Source: Blautia glucerasea
GTDB lineage: Bacteria; Bacillota; Clostridia; Lachnospirales; Lachnospiraceae
Direction of reading: 5' to 3'
Length of the DNA: 64,000 bases
Assembly (NCBI RefSeq): GCF_020537505.1
Contig: NZ_JAJBMO010000006.1
Span: 62,001 to 126,000 of the forward strand
Below are positions 17,452 through 27,155 of this stretch, piece by piece (position 1 is the stretch's first letter; the number at the start of each line of letters is the position of its first letter). The notes below the pieces were generated by a model, which was not told where the DNA came from, ran no database searches, and saw nothing but the letters and a program-made list of their open reading frames with translations. A program made the position numbers and the translations under genes.

Positions 17452-18316
17452 GTTTCATTCTCCCTTTCAACAGTTGACGCAGTTTACTGTTATTGACAAC
17501 CTTCTTGTTCTGGGCCTTGATCAGTGCAGATCTGAGTTCCGCACTGGTAAGACCTCTGGTCAGCATTCCGTTCTGGGCTACAGAAACCTGACCAGTCTCT
17601 TCTGATACAATGATAGTCAGGGAATCACTTACCTCACTAATGCCCACACCTGCTCTGTGACGGGTTCCAAGCTGCTTGCTCAGTTCCATATTGTCTGAAA
17701 GGGGCAGATAACAGGTGGCTGCCACAATTCGGTTGCCGCGCACAAGAACTGCTCCGTCATGAAGCGGCGTATTGTGCTCAAAAATATTGATCAGAAGTTG
17801 GCTGGTAAGTACTGCGTCCACATTGATTCCAGTACGCTCATACTCACTTAAACGAATATTCTGCTCAATCACGATCAAGGCGCCAGTTCTCACCTCGCCC
17901 ATGTCAAAACATGCTTTTACAAGCTCATTTATCGTCTTATCTGTAAATCTCTCCTGTACCTCCCTGCCTGAATCAAGAGGCAAAATAGTGGCCATGATTT
18001 TCTTCTGCCCCAGCTGCTCCAGCATTTTCCTAAGCTCGGGCTGGAAGATAACAACAACACTGGTAAGAAGTATGGTCGACAGGTTCTTAATGATCCAGAG
18101 GATGGTATTCATCTTCAGAATATAGGCAAATAAAATAAAAAGAAGTACCACCAGGATTCCCTTTAACAGTGTATAAGCGCGGGTAAATTTGATCCACACC
18201 ATAAACTGATAAATAAAAAAGGAAATCAAGGCAATCTCCAGTATGTCTGTAACTCCCAGACCGGGCAGGGAAAGTTTTGACAAATATCCTGATAATCTGA
18301 CTGCCATATCCTGCAT
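17429..18316 (-). CDS. cdaA: Diadenylate cyclase CdaA
   Basis: A 295-residue membrane enzyme that makes c-di-AMP from two ATP. Three N-terminal helices lie between residues 24 and 90. The DAC domain (about 95-265) holds the signature D187-G-A189 (LHDGAVLVRG) and R219-H-R221 (GTRHRAGVG), both required for catalysis. The product controls potassium and osmolyte homeostasis and wall integrity, which fits the wall enzyme downstream in the same unit. An AAAGGAG ribosome site lies 8 nt before the ATG. Confidence 0.95.
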   Translation of the reverse strand: MQDMAVRLSGYLSKLSLPGLGVTDILEIALISFFIYQFMVWIKFTRAYTLLKGILVVLLFILFAYILKMNTILWIIKNLSTILLTSVVVIFQPELRKMLEQLGQKKIMATILPLDSGREVQERFTDKTINELVKACFDMGEVRTGALIVIEQNIRLSEYERTGINVDAVLTSQLLINIFEHNTPLHDGAVLVRGNRIVAATCYLPLSDNMELSKQLGTRHRAGVGISEVSDSLTIIVSEETGQVSVAQNGMLTRGLTSAELRSALIKAQNKKVVNNSKLRQLLKGRMKHEEGKAD

Positions 18317-18356
18317 AGTGTACTCCTTTCCTGTTTCAAAGACTTTATAGCAAAAT

Positions 18357-18383
18357 GGTTACCGGACAATCTCCCCGGTAACC
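18357..18383 (-). terminator. Hairpin, probable weak terminator between the 18426-19544 gene and cdaA
   Basis: GGTTACCGG (18357-18365) and CCGGTAACC (18375-18383) form a perfect 9-bp stem. On the minus strand the tail is ATTTTGC, a weak U-run; the plus strand has a better T5. It may give partial termination before cdaA, or full termination of antisense transcripts. Confidence 0.5.
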
Positions 18384-18425
18384 TTTTTCTATTAAAGAGT
18401 TACCGCCCTCTCCACAGCAGTAACA

Positions 18426-19544
18426 TCAAAGATCCTTAAGGGATTCTTCAAGCTTTTTCTCAAAATCAACATCCTTCGCAGCTGGCTTCTCAGCCTGTCT
18501 CGGCTTTCTGTCTGCTGCCGGAGAAACTTTCTTTCTCTTCGGTTTCTCATCCTGACGGAAGATTGGATTCGCATAAGTAGCTGTATTCTCCTCTGCCTTT
18601 CTCTCTTCCCGTACAGGTTCTGCATTTATTTTCTTGATGCTTCTCTCAGATGTTGCAACTGAAGCTTTCGGAACGGCTTTTACATAGTAGAAATATTCAT
18701 CATCTTCATATTCCAGGCGCTCTGCTCTGCTGTAATCCCCGCCAAATGCGAAGAATTCCAGAATCAGTGCAAGAAGCACTGCAGCAATGGTACAGATCAA
18801 TAGTGGAACCATTGCGACGGTTGCATTCAGGCTCATTCCAAAACTTCCAACCAGCATTATAAACACATAAGCTACGCCGCCTGTAATTATGGATATCCTC
18901 CATGCATGATCAAAGGAGCGGGTACGGATCAGATGTACCAGAAGGATTACTGCCACAAACGCAACAACTGCGATCCACATTCCCCAGTTCTGTACCAGAC
19001 CATCTGCCATGATCTGCAGCTTATCTGTCATATCCAGATCTGGATTCACAAGAATTGTGGACTGGGATCTTAAAAAGCGGATAAAATAGTACATAACTAC
19101 ACCGCAACCAGCCGGAATAGCAGATAAACTGCTCTCCATCAATCCACTTCCAATAGGAAGCAGTGCCGGAAGACTGAATGCAAAGGAAAGTGGGGTAAAT
19201 ACAAAAGTTACATTCTGCTCACCGCTGAATCTCAGGAAAAAGATCAGCATCAGCAGAATCAGCACAAGCATAAATGCCGCAACTTCTATTCCCAATGCGT
19301 AGCTGTGTACAAGGATCAGCACAAATCCAATATACATCATAGCGGAAGATGGTAAAATAGAGCAGATCAATGCCAGGATCAATACAAGAAATACATTATT
19401 GATCCGTGACATATATCCCATATTTGCATTGATCCACAGGAAGTAGACCAGTGCTAACACAAATTTCATTACAGGCAGGATATACATTTCATACTGTCCG
19501 TACATTCCTTTAATTTTTTGCTTTAATTCAAGTAATGCTGTCAT
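18426..19544 (-). CDS. Unrecognised polytopic membrane protein with charged tail
   Basis: A 372-residue protein with about nine or ten hydrophobic helices between residues 20 and 275 (for example VFLVLILALICSILP and FMLVLILLMLIFFLRF). A hydrophilic C-terminal tail of roughly 100 residues, rich in Lys, Glu and Arg, follows (EERKAEENTA, KPKRKKVSP). I do not recognise the family. It overlaps the upstream 144-aa membrane protein by 4 nt (ATGA), so the two are probably made together and may interact. The pair lies between comF and cdaA; no function is implied by any motif I can see. Confidence 0.75.
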   Translation of the reverse strand: MTALLELKQKIKGMYGQYEMYILPVMKFVLALVYFLWINANMGYMSRINNVFLVLILALICSILPSSAMMYIGFVLILVHSYALGIEVAAFMLVLILLMLIFFLRFSGEQNVTFVFTPLSFAFSLPALLPIGSGLMESSLSAIPAGCGVVMYYFIRFLRSQSTILVNPDLDMTDKLQIMADGLVQNWGMWIAVVAFVAVILLVHLIRTRSFDHAWRISIITGGVAYVFIMLVGSFGMSLNATVAMVPLLICTIAAVLLALILEFFAFGGDYSRAERLEYEDDEYFYYVKAVPKASVATSERSIKKINAEPVREERKAEENTATYANPIFRQDEKPKRKKVSPAADRKPRQAEKPAAKDVDFEKKLEESLKDL

Positions 19545-19975
19545 TTTCTATATCCTCCTGACATTTCACGTCCTGCGAATTTCTTTTCTTCACGAGTATA
19601 GATCTTCTCCAGCCTGGTAAGCTGGGTGTAATATTGCTTCACGCTCTTCTTGGCATTGTGATACTTCACGGTGTACTGAATATATGTCAATACCGAATAC
19701 ACCGCCAATACGCCTATATATCCTGCCAGAACTACGATTCCAAGAGAGATCAGATCCATCTTATGGACATTATCCAACAGATACTCCAGATTATATGCCG
19801 CGATCACAGCAAGTATCAATCCATATCCAATTGTTACAAGAAAGAAATTCTTGATCAGTGCCAGACCGATATAATCACTTCTGTAGTACTTGCTCACCGG
19901 AAGATATTTTCCGCCTTCCTGTTTCTCATATAAAGCAAGCCGGTCCATTATCTTTACTTTTTCTTCGTTTATCAT
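19541..19975 (-). CDS. Small membrane protein of unknown function
   Basis: A 144-residue protein with two membrane helices (about residues 36-57 and 70-95) and a basic cytoplasmic C-terminus (KYHNAKKSVKQYYTQLTRLEKIY). The start at 19975 has AAGGAG 7 nt upstream; an in-frame ATG at 20050 is unsupported. It is translationally coupled to the downstream polytopic protein. I see no conserved catalytic pattern. It may be an accessory subunit of its partner. Confidence 0.7.
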   Translation of the reverse strand: MINEEKVKIMDRLALYEKQEGGKYLPVSKYYRSDYIGLALIKNFFLVTIGYGLILAVIAAYNLEYLLDNVHKMDLISLGIVVLAGYIGVLAVYSVLTYIQYTVKYHNAKKSVKQYYTQLTRLEKIYTREEKKFAGREMSGGYRK

Positions 19976-20068
19976 AAACGGGCTCCTTATGCATTTCTTT
20001 GAAAGCTGAAAAGCTATACTTATACAGGATGATTGTATCATATATCCCATAGCATGAAAAGTGTTTTT

Positions 20069-20809
20069 TTACCTGTTCCTTCCAATGCATAATGTCAAAA
20101 AGAATACATGGGACGCGCCCTTCCCAAGAAGAGCCCTTGCCAGCACATCCATAGTACTACCAGTAGTATATACATCATCAATAAGTAAAATACTCTTTCC
20201 AGCAGGGTTTCCCACTACCTGAAAGGCTTCCCTCAGATTCTGTTTTCTTCCGGCTGCATCCAGCTTCTTCTGGGATCTGGTCGCATGATTTTTCTTCAGG
20301 AGTCTGGTATTCACAGGAATCCCTGTGTAGCGGGACAGTTCCCTTGCCATAAGCTCCGCCTGATTAAACCCTCTTATCTTCTGCTTTCTCCAGTAAAGTG
20401 GAACCGGTACGATCATCTGAGGCTGCCAAAGTGCCAGCAGATCCCTTCCGTATAGGTACATCGCTTTCCCATAGAAACGGCTGTATTCCCTGCAGCCAAA
20501 ATACTTATATTTCATTATGGAGTATTTCATCCGGTCATCATAGAGGAAAATGCCTCTTCCCTGGTCAAATGCACCAGGATGGCTCTGACAATCCCGGCAA
20601 TATTCTTCCTCTTCCAGCACCGGCTTTCCGCATTTGTAGCATCTTGGACCTGATATAGGTCTGATGTCCCTGGCACAGTCCGGACAGATCAATTCGTGAT
20701 GTTCTCTAAGAATTCTGTGGCATAGGGGACACCGTCTTGGATACAACAGATCCAGAAAGTTCCTGTATCCTTGTGCCAAGAGAGCTGTAACGCTTCTGCT
20801 GCTTCTCAT
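20069..20809 (-). CDS. comF: ComF family phosphoribosyltransferase-like protein
   Basis: A 246-residue protein associated with DNA uptake and competence in Firmicutes. The N-terminus holds four CxxC pairs (CPLC, CPDC, CYKC, CRDC), a zinc-ribbon array. The C-terminal half is a type I phosphoribosyltransferase fold with the PRPP motif ILLIDDVYTTGST. The first 104 nt lie inside the 3' end of recD2; the ATG has GGGGAG about 10 nt upstream, and no later start would keep the first CxxC. Together with comEC and a comEA-like gene in this window it suggests at least remnants of a transformation machine. Confidence 0.9.
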   Translation of the reverse strand: MRSSRSVTALLAQGYRNFLDLLYPRRCPLCHRILREHHELICPDCARDIRPISGPRCYKCGKPVLEEEEYCRDCQSHPGAFDQGRGIFLYDDRMKYSIMKYKYFGCREYSRFYGKAMYLYGRDLLALWQPQMIVPVPLYWRKQKIRGFNQAELMARELSRYTGIPVNTRLLKKNHATRSQKKLDAAGRKQNLREAFQVVGNPAGKSILLIDDVYTTGSTMDVLARALLGKGASHVFFLTLCIGRNR

Positions 20810-22982
20810 TGCGAATCATCTCCCCGAAAGTCTCCTCACTTCCAACTACGGTTACACATTTTCTTGCTCTCGTAACCCCTGTATATAAAAGATTACGGTT
20901 CATCAGCATCTTCGGACCGGAAAGGAGAGGCAGAATCACTGCCGGATATTCCGAGCCCTGGGACTTATGTATGGTGATCGCGTAAGCAAGCTCCAGTTCT
21001 TCCAGCTGTTTAAAAGAATAATCAGCAAAACGGCCATCTTCAAATTCCACCGTAGCAGTCTCCGCAAATTCATTAATCTCCTTCAAAATACCGGTATCTC
21101 CGTTAAATACACCAACGCCTTCTTCCACAGGAATTCCATATTTCCCCCGGACTTCCCATTCCATTTGATAGTTGTTCTTAATCTGCATGACCTTATCCCC
21201 CACACGGAAAAGGCGGTCACCAATCTCTTTTTCTTTTTTATCTGCGGCAGAAGGATTCAGGTATCTCTGCAGGATCTGATTCAGACGCTCCACTCCTAAC
21301 AGCCCTTTTCTCATAGGTGTAAGGACCTGTATTTCGAAAGGTCTGGCATCCACATATTTCGGCAGCTTTTCCTGGATCAGAGCAATTACCACGCGGATAA
21401 TAACATCTGCATCATACCTTTTCAAAAAGAAGAAGTCGCGACTCTTATTATCCAGGGAAACCTGCTCTCCATTATGTATCTTATGGGCATTTACTACAAT
21501 ATCACTGTGGGATGCCTGTCTGAAAATTTTCTTCAGTTCTACAACTGGAAAAGCTCCGCTTCGGATAATGTCTCGCAACACATTTCCTGGTCCCACACTT
21601 GGCAGCTGATTCTCATCTCCAACCAAAATAAGTCTGGTTCCTGCCGTTACCGCAAGAAGTAATGAATGCATCAGAAAAATGTCTACCATAGACATTTCAT
21701 CAATGATGATCACATCTGTATCCAGTGGATTCTCCGCATTTCTTTCAAAATGGACCACCTGCGTCTCCCTGCTGTCATCATCCGGCACCCCATTCAGTTC
21801 CAGAAGGCGGTGAATGGTCTGTGCCTCATACCCGGTAGTTTCTGTCATACGCTTGGCTGCCCTTCCTGTAGGCGCAGCAAGACGTAAGGTAGCACCTTCA
21901 CCTTCAAAAAAACGTATAATTGCATTAATAGTGGTAGTCTTACCGGTTCCGGGACCTCCGGTAAGAACAAAAAGTCCGTTTCCAGCAGCCTCCACTACTG
22001 CTTTCTTCTGCATTTCTTCCAGAACTGTGCCTGTTTCCTTCTCAATCTGGGCAATTCTGTGCTCCATCATCTGCTCATCCTGAGGATAGCAGATATTAAG
22101 CTCCGTAAGCATCCTTGCAGTATTCAATTCCAGATTGTAATACTGACTAGGATATACAAGAGTAACCCCCTCAGAATCCTTTAAAACCAGTTTCCTGTCA
22201 ATTGCCATATCCATCAGGTGTTTTTCCATATAGGAAACATCAACCCGAAGCAGCTGGGAGGCTCGTGCAAACAGTTCTTCCTTAGGAAGATAAATATGCC
22301 CTTCCCCGGAAGCCTGGAGAAGAGTATACAGCATACCGCTTCGGATTCTGTAATCTGAATCTGCATGAATTCCTATACGGGAAGCAATGGCATCTGCAAT
22401 TTTAAATCCAACGCCGCTGATGTCATCAGCCAGTCTGTATGGGTTTTCCTGAAGCACACTATACACAGACTGACCGTATTTCTGATAAATTTTTGCTCCA
22501 AGATTCAGAGAAATGCCATATTTCTGGAGAAACATCATAGCTTTCCGCATATCTGCTTTCTCCGTCACCTGGGAAGCAATCTCCCTGGCCTTTTTCTCAC
22601 TGATTCCCTTTACTTCTGCCAGTCTCTCCGGCTCTTCCTCTACAATCCTTAATGTGTCTTCCCCGAAATATCTCACAATCCTTGCAGCGAGAGCCACTCC
22701 AACACCTTTGATCGCACCGGATCCCAGATAGCGTTCCATGGCCTGGGTATCTTCCGGCGCTTTCTCCACATAGGAATGAATATGAAACTGCCTTCCATAT
22801 ACGTGATGCTGTGAAAACTGTCCCTCCGCCTCAATGGTCACTCCCTGGGTGATATCAGGAAATGTCCCTACACAAGTCAGTTCTTCTTCCGAATCTGGAG
22901 CCTTCATCACCATGACAGTATATCCATTTTCCTCATTTCGGAATATGACATGGTCTATGTATCCTGTAACTTTCTCGTCCAT
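20706..22982 (-). CDS. recD2: ATP-dependent 5'-3' DNA helicase RecD2
   Basis: A 758-residue superfamily 1B helicase acting in genome stability without RecBC. The N-terminal region begins with an OB-like segment (GYIDHVIFRNEENGYTVMVM), followed by a helix-hairpin-helix part (GSGAIKGVGVALAARIV). Walker A is GGPGTGKTTT, the DEAD-like motif is IIIDEMSMVD and motif VI lies around AITIHKSQGSEYP. The start at 22982 is preceded by AGGAGAG and matches the usual family N-terminus. A 25-residue extension to 23057 is in frame but unsupported. comF overlaps its 3' end. Confidence 0.93.
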   Translation of the reverse strand: MDEKVTGYIDHVIFRNEENGYTVMVMKAPDSEEELTCVGTFPDITQGVTIEAEGQFSQHHVYGRQFHIHSYVEKAPEDTQAMERYLGSGAIKGVGVALAARIVRYFGEDTLRIVEEEPERLAEVKGISEKKAREIASQVTEKADMRKAMMFLQKYGISLNLGAKIYQKYGQSVYSVLQENPYRLADDISGVGFKIADAIASRIGIHADSDYRIRSGMLYTLLQASGEGHIYLPKEELFARASQLLRVDVSYMEKHLMDMAIDRKLVLKDSEGVTLVYPSQYYNLELNTARMLTELNICYPQDEQMMEHRIAQIEKETGTVLEEMQKKAVVEAAGNGLFVLTGGPGTGKTTTINAIIRFFEGEGATLRLAAPTGRAAKRMTETTGYEAQTIHRLLELNGVPDDDSRETQVVHFERNAENPLDTDVIIIDEMSMVDIFLMHSLLLAVTAGTRLILVGDENQLPSVGPGNVLRDIIRSGAFPVVELKKIFRQASHSDIVVNAHKIHNGEQVSLDNKSRDFFFLKRYDADVIIRVVIALIQEKLPKYVDARPFEIQVLTPMRKGLLGVERLNQILQRYLNPSAADKKEKEIGDRLFRVGDKVMQIKNNYQMEWEVRGKYGIPVEEGVGVFNGDTGILKEINEFAETATVEFEDGRFADYSFKQLEELELAYAITIHKSQGSEYPAVILPLLSGPKMLMNRNLLYTGVTRARKCVTVVGSEETFGEMIRNEKQQKRYSSLGTRIQELSGSVVSKTVSPMPQNS

Positions 22983-23088
22983 TCGCTTCTCTCCTGTTGC
23001 AGCAATTCTATATAGTTCACAAAGGGCACTGCATACGCAGCACCCTTTTTTACCCAAACGGACATGTCACTAACCAGCAATATCACTA

Positions 23089-24075
23089 TTATTCCATCCG
23101 TGTAATGACTTCCGCATATTTACCAGTTCCCACCACAACTGCTGACATGGCATCCTGTACCGTAAGTGTACTTACGCCAGTCTTCTGCTCGATAAGCGTG
23201 TCCATTCCGTGAATCATTGCTCCGCCTCCGGTCAGTACGATCCCTCTGTCTACAATGTCCGCAGCCAGTTCTGGCGGAGTCTTCTCCAATACTCCATGTA
23301 CCGTTTCCACGATCTGATTGGTGGCATCCTTTAATGCAATACGGATTTCTTCGGATGTAAGCGTCACCACCTTAGGAAGACCAGTGATCACATTTCTTCC
23401 CTTCACCTCAAGTGTACGTGGGGAAGCTTCCTGGCAGGCAGTTCCGATTTTTATCTTAATGTTCTCAGCAGCTTCTTCACCAATAAAAAGGCTGTGATTC
23501 TTTCGTACATAACTGATAATAGCCTGATCAAAATTATCTCCAGCTACTTTTACGGAAGCAGACACAACAGATCCTGCCATAGAGATCACGGCTACATCTG
23601 TGGTTCCTCCTCCAATATCTACAATCAGATTCCCGAAAGGCTTAGTCACATCCACCCCTGCACCAATTGCTGCCGCAATAGGCTCTTCCACAAGAAAAAC
23701 CTCTCTTGCTCCAGCCTGATAGGTAGCTTCCTCAACTGCCTTTCTCTCGATCTCAGTAGTTCCGCTTGGAATACAGATACTGATTCTTGGCTTTCGGAAA
23801 GAATGTCTTCCCATAGCTTTGGAAATAAAAAATTTCAGCATCTTCTCCATGACGGTATAATCTACGATCACGCCCTGACGGATAGGACGGATCACTTCTA
23901 AATTTGAGGAAGCATGTCCAGTCATCAGTCTGGCTTCCTCTCCAATCGCTTTTATCTTCTCTGAATTTTTATCATAAACCACTACAGACGGCTCGCTGAG
24001 TACCAGCCCCCGTCCAGTGGAATATACCCGGCTGTTCCTGGTTCCCAGGTCAATTCCAATATCACTGGCAGGCAT
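23089..24075 (-). CDS. mreB: MreB/Mbl rod-shape-determining actin homologue
   Basis: A 328-residue bacterial actin that organises lateral wall synthesis along the inner membrane face. Phosphate-1 motif DIGIDLGTRNSRVY, phosphate-2 motif VDIGGGTTDVAVIS and adenosine motif IVLTGGGAMIHGMD are all intact. Length is standard. The usual neighbours mreC and mreD are absent; the gene stands alone between recD2 and uvrA behind its own promoter, an arrangement more typical of mbl or mreBH copies. GGGG 6-7 nt before the ATG is the ribosome site. Confidence 0.93.
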   Translation of the reverse strand: MPASDIGIDLGTRNSRVYSTGRGLVLSEPSVVVYDKNSEKIKAIGEEARLMTGHASSNLEVIRPIRQGVIVDYTVMEKMLKFFISKAMGRHSFRKPRISICIPSGTTEIERKAVEEATYQAGAREVFLVEEPIAAAIGAGVDVTKPFGNLIVDIGGGTTDVAVISMAGSVVSASVKVAGDNFDQAIISYVRKNHSLFIGEEAAENIKIKIGTACQEASPRTLEVKGRNVITGLPKVVTLTSEEIRIALKDATNQIVETVHGVLEKTPPELAADIVDRGIVLTGGGAMIHGMDTLIEQKTGVSTLTVQDAMSAVVVGTGKYAEVITRME

Positions 24076-24118
24076 TTAAATCCCCTTTCTGTCTATATGC
24101 AAATATATTCTTCATACT

Positions 24119-24147
24119 ATTATAAACAAAAACAGCTTAATTGGAAA
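24119..24147 (-). promoter_or_regulatory. Promoter of mreB
   Basis: On the minus strand TTTCCA and TATAAT are 17 nt apart, about 44 nt before the ATG. The -35 matches consensus at four of six positions. A 13-bp tandem repeat lies 13 nt upstream. Confidence 0.5.
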
Positions 24148-24160
24148 GAGGTTTTATTTG

Positions 24161-24186
24161 TTCCTGTTCGCGATTCCTGTTCGCGA
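24161..24186. repeat. Perfect tandem 13-bp repeat upstream of the mreB promoter
   Basis: TTCCTGTTCGCGA occurs twice head to tail (24161-24173 and 24174-24186). Each unit contains the palindrome TCGCGA or its start. It lies just upstream of the mreB -35 box and downstream of the uvrA stop codon. Confidence 0.6.
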
Positions 24187-24205
24187 AGTAAATAGCAGCC
24201 TTTGG

Positions 24206-27043
24206 TTACTTCAGATATTTCGCAACATATCGTCCTGTATGGGAAGCCGGATTCTTTGCAACTTCCTCGGGAGTGCCCTTAGCCACTACCGTTCCGCCGC
24301 CATCTCCACCCTCCGGACCGATATCAATAATATAATCCGCGGTCTTGATCACATCCAGATTATGCTCAATTACTACAACGGTATTTCCACCGTCAGAAAG
24401 TCTGCGCAGAATCTCCACCAGCTTCTGCACATCTGCAAAATGCAGTCCGGTCGTCGGTTCATCCAGAATATAGATCGTCTTGCCAGTGCTGCGCTTACTA
24501 AGCTCTGTCGCCAGCTTGATACGCTGTGCTTCTCCTCCGGAAAGCGTAGTGGACGGCTGTCCAAGACGAATATAGGATAATCCTACATCATACAGTGTCT
24601 CGATCTTCCTTCTGATGGACGGAACATTCTCGAAGAACGTCATCGCTTCCTCCACCGTCATGTTCAGCACATCATAGATGCTCTTATCCTTATATTTCAC
24701 TTCCAGAGTCTCACGGTTATAGCGCTTGCCCTTGCAGACTTCACAGGGAACATAGACATCCGGCAGAAAATGCATTTCGATCTTAATAATTCCATCACCG
24801 CTGCAGGCTTCACAACGGCCGCCCTTTACATTAAAGCTGAAACGGCCTTTCTTGTATCCTTTCGCCTTAGCATCTGCTGTAGCAGCAAAAAGATCACGGA
24901 TCTGGTCAAACACACCAGTATAGGTGGCAGGATTGGATCTTGGCGTACGTCCAATCGGAGACTGGTCAATGGCAATTACCTTATCCAGCTGCTCCACTCC
25001 AAGAATGGCATCATGCTTGCCAGGAATTACACGGGCCCGGTTCAATTCCCTTGCCAGATGTTTGTAAAGGATCTCATTGATGAGAGAACTCTTTCCAGAA
25101 CCGGAAACACCGGTGATGCAGGTCATGATTCCAAGCGGAATATCCACGTCAATGTGCTTCAGATTGTTCTCTGCGGCACCCTTGATCGTCAGAAATCCAG
25201 TAGGTGTCTTGCGCACTTCCGGTACCGGGATCTTCAGTCTTCCGCTAAGATAAGCGCCGGTAATAGAATCCGGATTCTGCATCAGCTCCTCTGCCGTACC
25301 CATTCCCACCAGTTTTCCACCGTGTTCTCCGGCTCCTGGTCCAATATCCACAATACAGTCCGCTGCACGCATGGTATCCTCATCATGCTCTACTACGATC
25401 AGGCTGTTTCCAAGATCTCTTAAGTGCATCAAGGCTCCCAGAAGCTTATCATTATCTCTCTGGTGAAGACCAATGCTGGGCTCATCCAGAATATAAGCAA
25501 CTCCTACCAGCCCGGAACCGATCTGGGTAGCAAGACGGATTCTCTGTGCCTCACCACCTGACAGGGTACCTGTGGCACGTGCCAGGGAAAGATACTCCAG
25601 ACCTACATCGGCCAGGAATCCTACCCTTGCCCTGATTTCCTTAAGAATCTGCTTTCCGATCAGCAGCTGCTGCGGGGACAACTGCATTTCTGCCAGAAAT
25701 ACCTTCAGCTTATCAATGGACATATTGGTAACTTCATAAATATTCTTATCTGCAACAGTGACAGCCAGAGATTCCTTCTTCAGACGCTGTCCCTTACAGA
25801 CTGTACACGGGGTGATCTGCATAAAGCTCTCGTATTCCTGCTTCATGGCCTCGGACCCCGTCTCCTTATAGCGCTGCTCTACGTTCTTGATCAGGCCTGG
25901 AAAGGCCACATCATAGACTCCCTCTCCACGCTGTCCCTTATAATAAACCTTTACGGAATGTCCGCCAGTGCCGTACAGGATAATATCCTGTATCTTCTTG
26001 GGATAATCCTGAAAAGGCGTATCCAGATCAAATTCATACTCCTGGCAAAGAGCGTTCAGAATCGCATTGGTAAAGCTGTTCTTATCCGTACAGGACTGCC
26101 AGCCCATCACCACAATGGCGCCCTCAGAAATGCTGAGAGACTTATCCGGGATCATCAGATCCGGGTCAAACTCCATCTTATATCCAAGTCCCAGACACTC
26201 TGGGCAGGCACCAAATGGATTATTAAAGGAAAAGCTTCTGGGCTCGATCTCATCAATGCTGATTCCACAGTCTGCACAGGAAAAGCTCTGGCTGAAATTC
26301 ATATAATTTCCATCCATGGTATCAACCACAGCCAGACCATCTGCCAGATTCAGTACTGTCTCCAGGGAATCCGTCAGGCGCTTCTCAATCCCCGTTTTCA
26401 CGATCAGACGGTCTACAATTATAGAAATGGTATGCTTAATATTCTTATCCAGGGTAATCGTCTCGGAAAGCTCATACACACTTCCATCAATCTCCGCACG
26501 CACATAACCGCTGCGTCTGGCCTGATCCAGCAATTTTGCATGGGTACCCTTACGTCCCCGCACCACTGGAGCAAGAAGCTGTATCTTCGTTCTCTCAGGC
26601 AGTTCCATGATCTGATCTACCATCTGGTCAACCGTCTGCTTAGCGATCACCTTCCCGCACTTGGGGCAGTGAGGAGTCCCCACACGGGCATATAAAAGAC
26701 GGAAATAATCGTAAATCTCCGTCACAGTTCCCACTGTAGACCGCGGATTACGGTTCGTAGACTTCTGATCAATGGAAATAGCAGGGGGAAGTCCCTCAAT
26801 GCTCTCCACATCCGGTTTCTCCATCTGTCCAAGGAACTGTCTGGCATAAGAAGAAAGAGACTCCATATATCTTCTCTGTCCCTCTGCATAAATGGTATCA
26901 AATGCCAGTGAGGACTTGCCAGAACCGCTCAATCCGGTAAGCACCACGAACTTATCCCTTGGAATATCCACACTGAGATTCTTCAGGTTATTCTCATTGG
27001 CCCCTCTTATTCTGATAAACTGTTTCTTATTCTCTGCTGCCAT
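24206..27043 (-). CDS. uvrA: Excinuclease ABC subunit A
   Basis: A 945-residue damage-recognition ATPase of nucleotide excision repair. Two ABC modules carry Walker A motifs GLSGSGKS (residues 37-44) and GVSGSGKS. Signatures [12 protein letters not shown] and [12 protein letters not shown] are intact, and zinc-binding CxxC groups appear at [22 protein letters not shown] and CEVCKGK. ATG 27043 is chosen because GGAGG lies 5 nt upstream; an in-frame TTG at 27067 has no ribosome site. The promoter contains a LexA-type palindrome, so SOS induction is expected. uvrB is not in the window. Confidence 0.96.
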   Translation of the reverse strand: MAAENKKQFIRIRGANENNLKNLSVDIPRDKFVVLTGLSGSGKSSLAFDTIYAEGQRRYMESLSSYARQFLGQMEKPDVESIEGLPPAISIDQKSTNRNPRSTVGTVTEIYDYFRLLYARVGTPHCPKCGKVIAKQTVDQMVDQIMELPERTKIQLLAPVVRGRKGTHAKLLDQARRSGYVRAEIDGSVYELSETITLDKNIKHTISIIVDRLIVKTGIEKRLTDSLETVLNLADGLAVVDTMDGNYMNFSQSFSCADCGISIDEIEPRSFSFNNPFGACPECLGLGYKMEFDPDLMIPDKSLSISEGAIVVMGWQSCTDKNSFTNAILNALCQEYEFDLDTPFQDYPKKIQDIILYGTGGHSVKVYYKGQRGEGVYDVAFPGLIKNVEQRYKETGSEAMKQEYESFMQITPCTVCKGQRLKKESLAVTVADKNIYEVTNMSIDKLKVFLAEMQLSPQQLLIGKQILKEIRARVGFLADVGLEYLSLARATGTLSGGEAQRIRLATQIGSGLVGVAYILDEPSIGLHQRDNDKLLGALMHLRDLGNSLIVVEHDEDTMRAADCIVDIGPGAGEHGGKLVGMGTAEELMQNPDSITGAYLSGRLKIPVPEVRKTPTGFLTIKGAAENNLKHIDVDIPLGIMTCITGVSGSGKSSLINEILYKHLARELNRARVIPGKHDAILGVEQLDKVIAIDQSPIGRTPRSNPATYTGVFDQIRDLFAATADAKAKGYKKGRFSFNVKGGRCEACSGDGIIKIEMHFLPDVYVPCEVCKGKRYNRETLEVKYKDKSIYDVLNMTVEEAMTFFENVPSIRRKIETLYDVGLSYIRLGQPSTTLSGGEAQRIKLATELSKRSTGKTIYILDEPTTGLHFADVQKLVEILRRLSDGGNTVVVIEHNLDVIKTADYIIDIGPEGGDGGGTVVAKGTPEEVAKNPASHTGRYVAKYLK

Positions 27044-27098
27044 CTGTTCCTCCATGTATCTTTTCAATCTCTATTCTTCACAATCAATATTTTCTTCA

Positions 27099-27127
27099 AG
27101 GATATCACAGGAACATGTGTTCGTCAA
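27099..27127 (-). promoter_or_regulatory. uvrA promoter containing a LexA (SOS) box
   Basis: On the minus strand TTGACG and TATCCT are 17 nt apart. The spacer contains GAACACATGTTC (27111-27122), matching the Gram-positive LexA/DinR consensus GAAC-N4-GTTC. LexA bound there would block RNA polymerase directly, the standard arrangement for SOS-regulated uvr genes. Confidence 0.75.
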
Positions 27128-27155
27128 TGTGTTTTTTCAAACTCCCAAAACTCTT

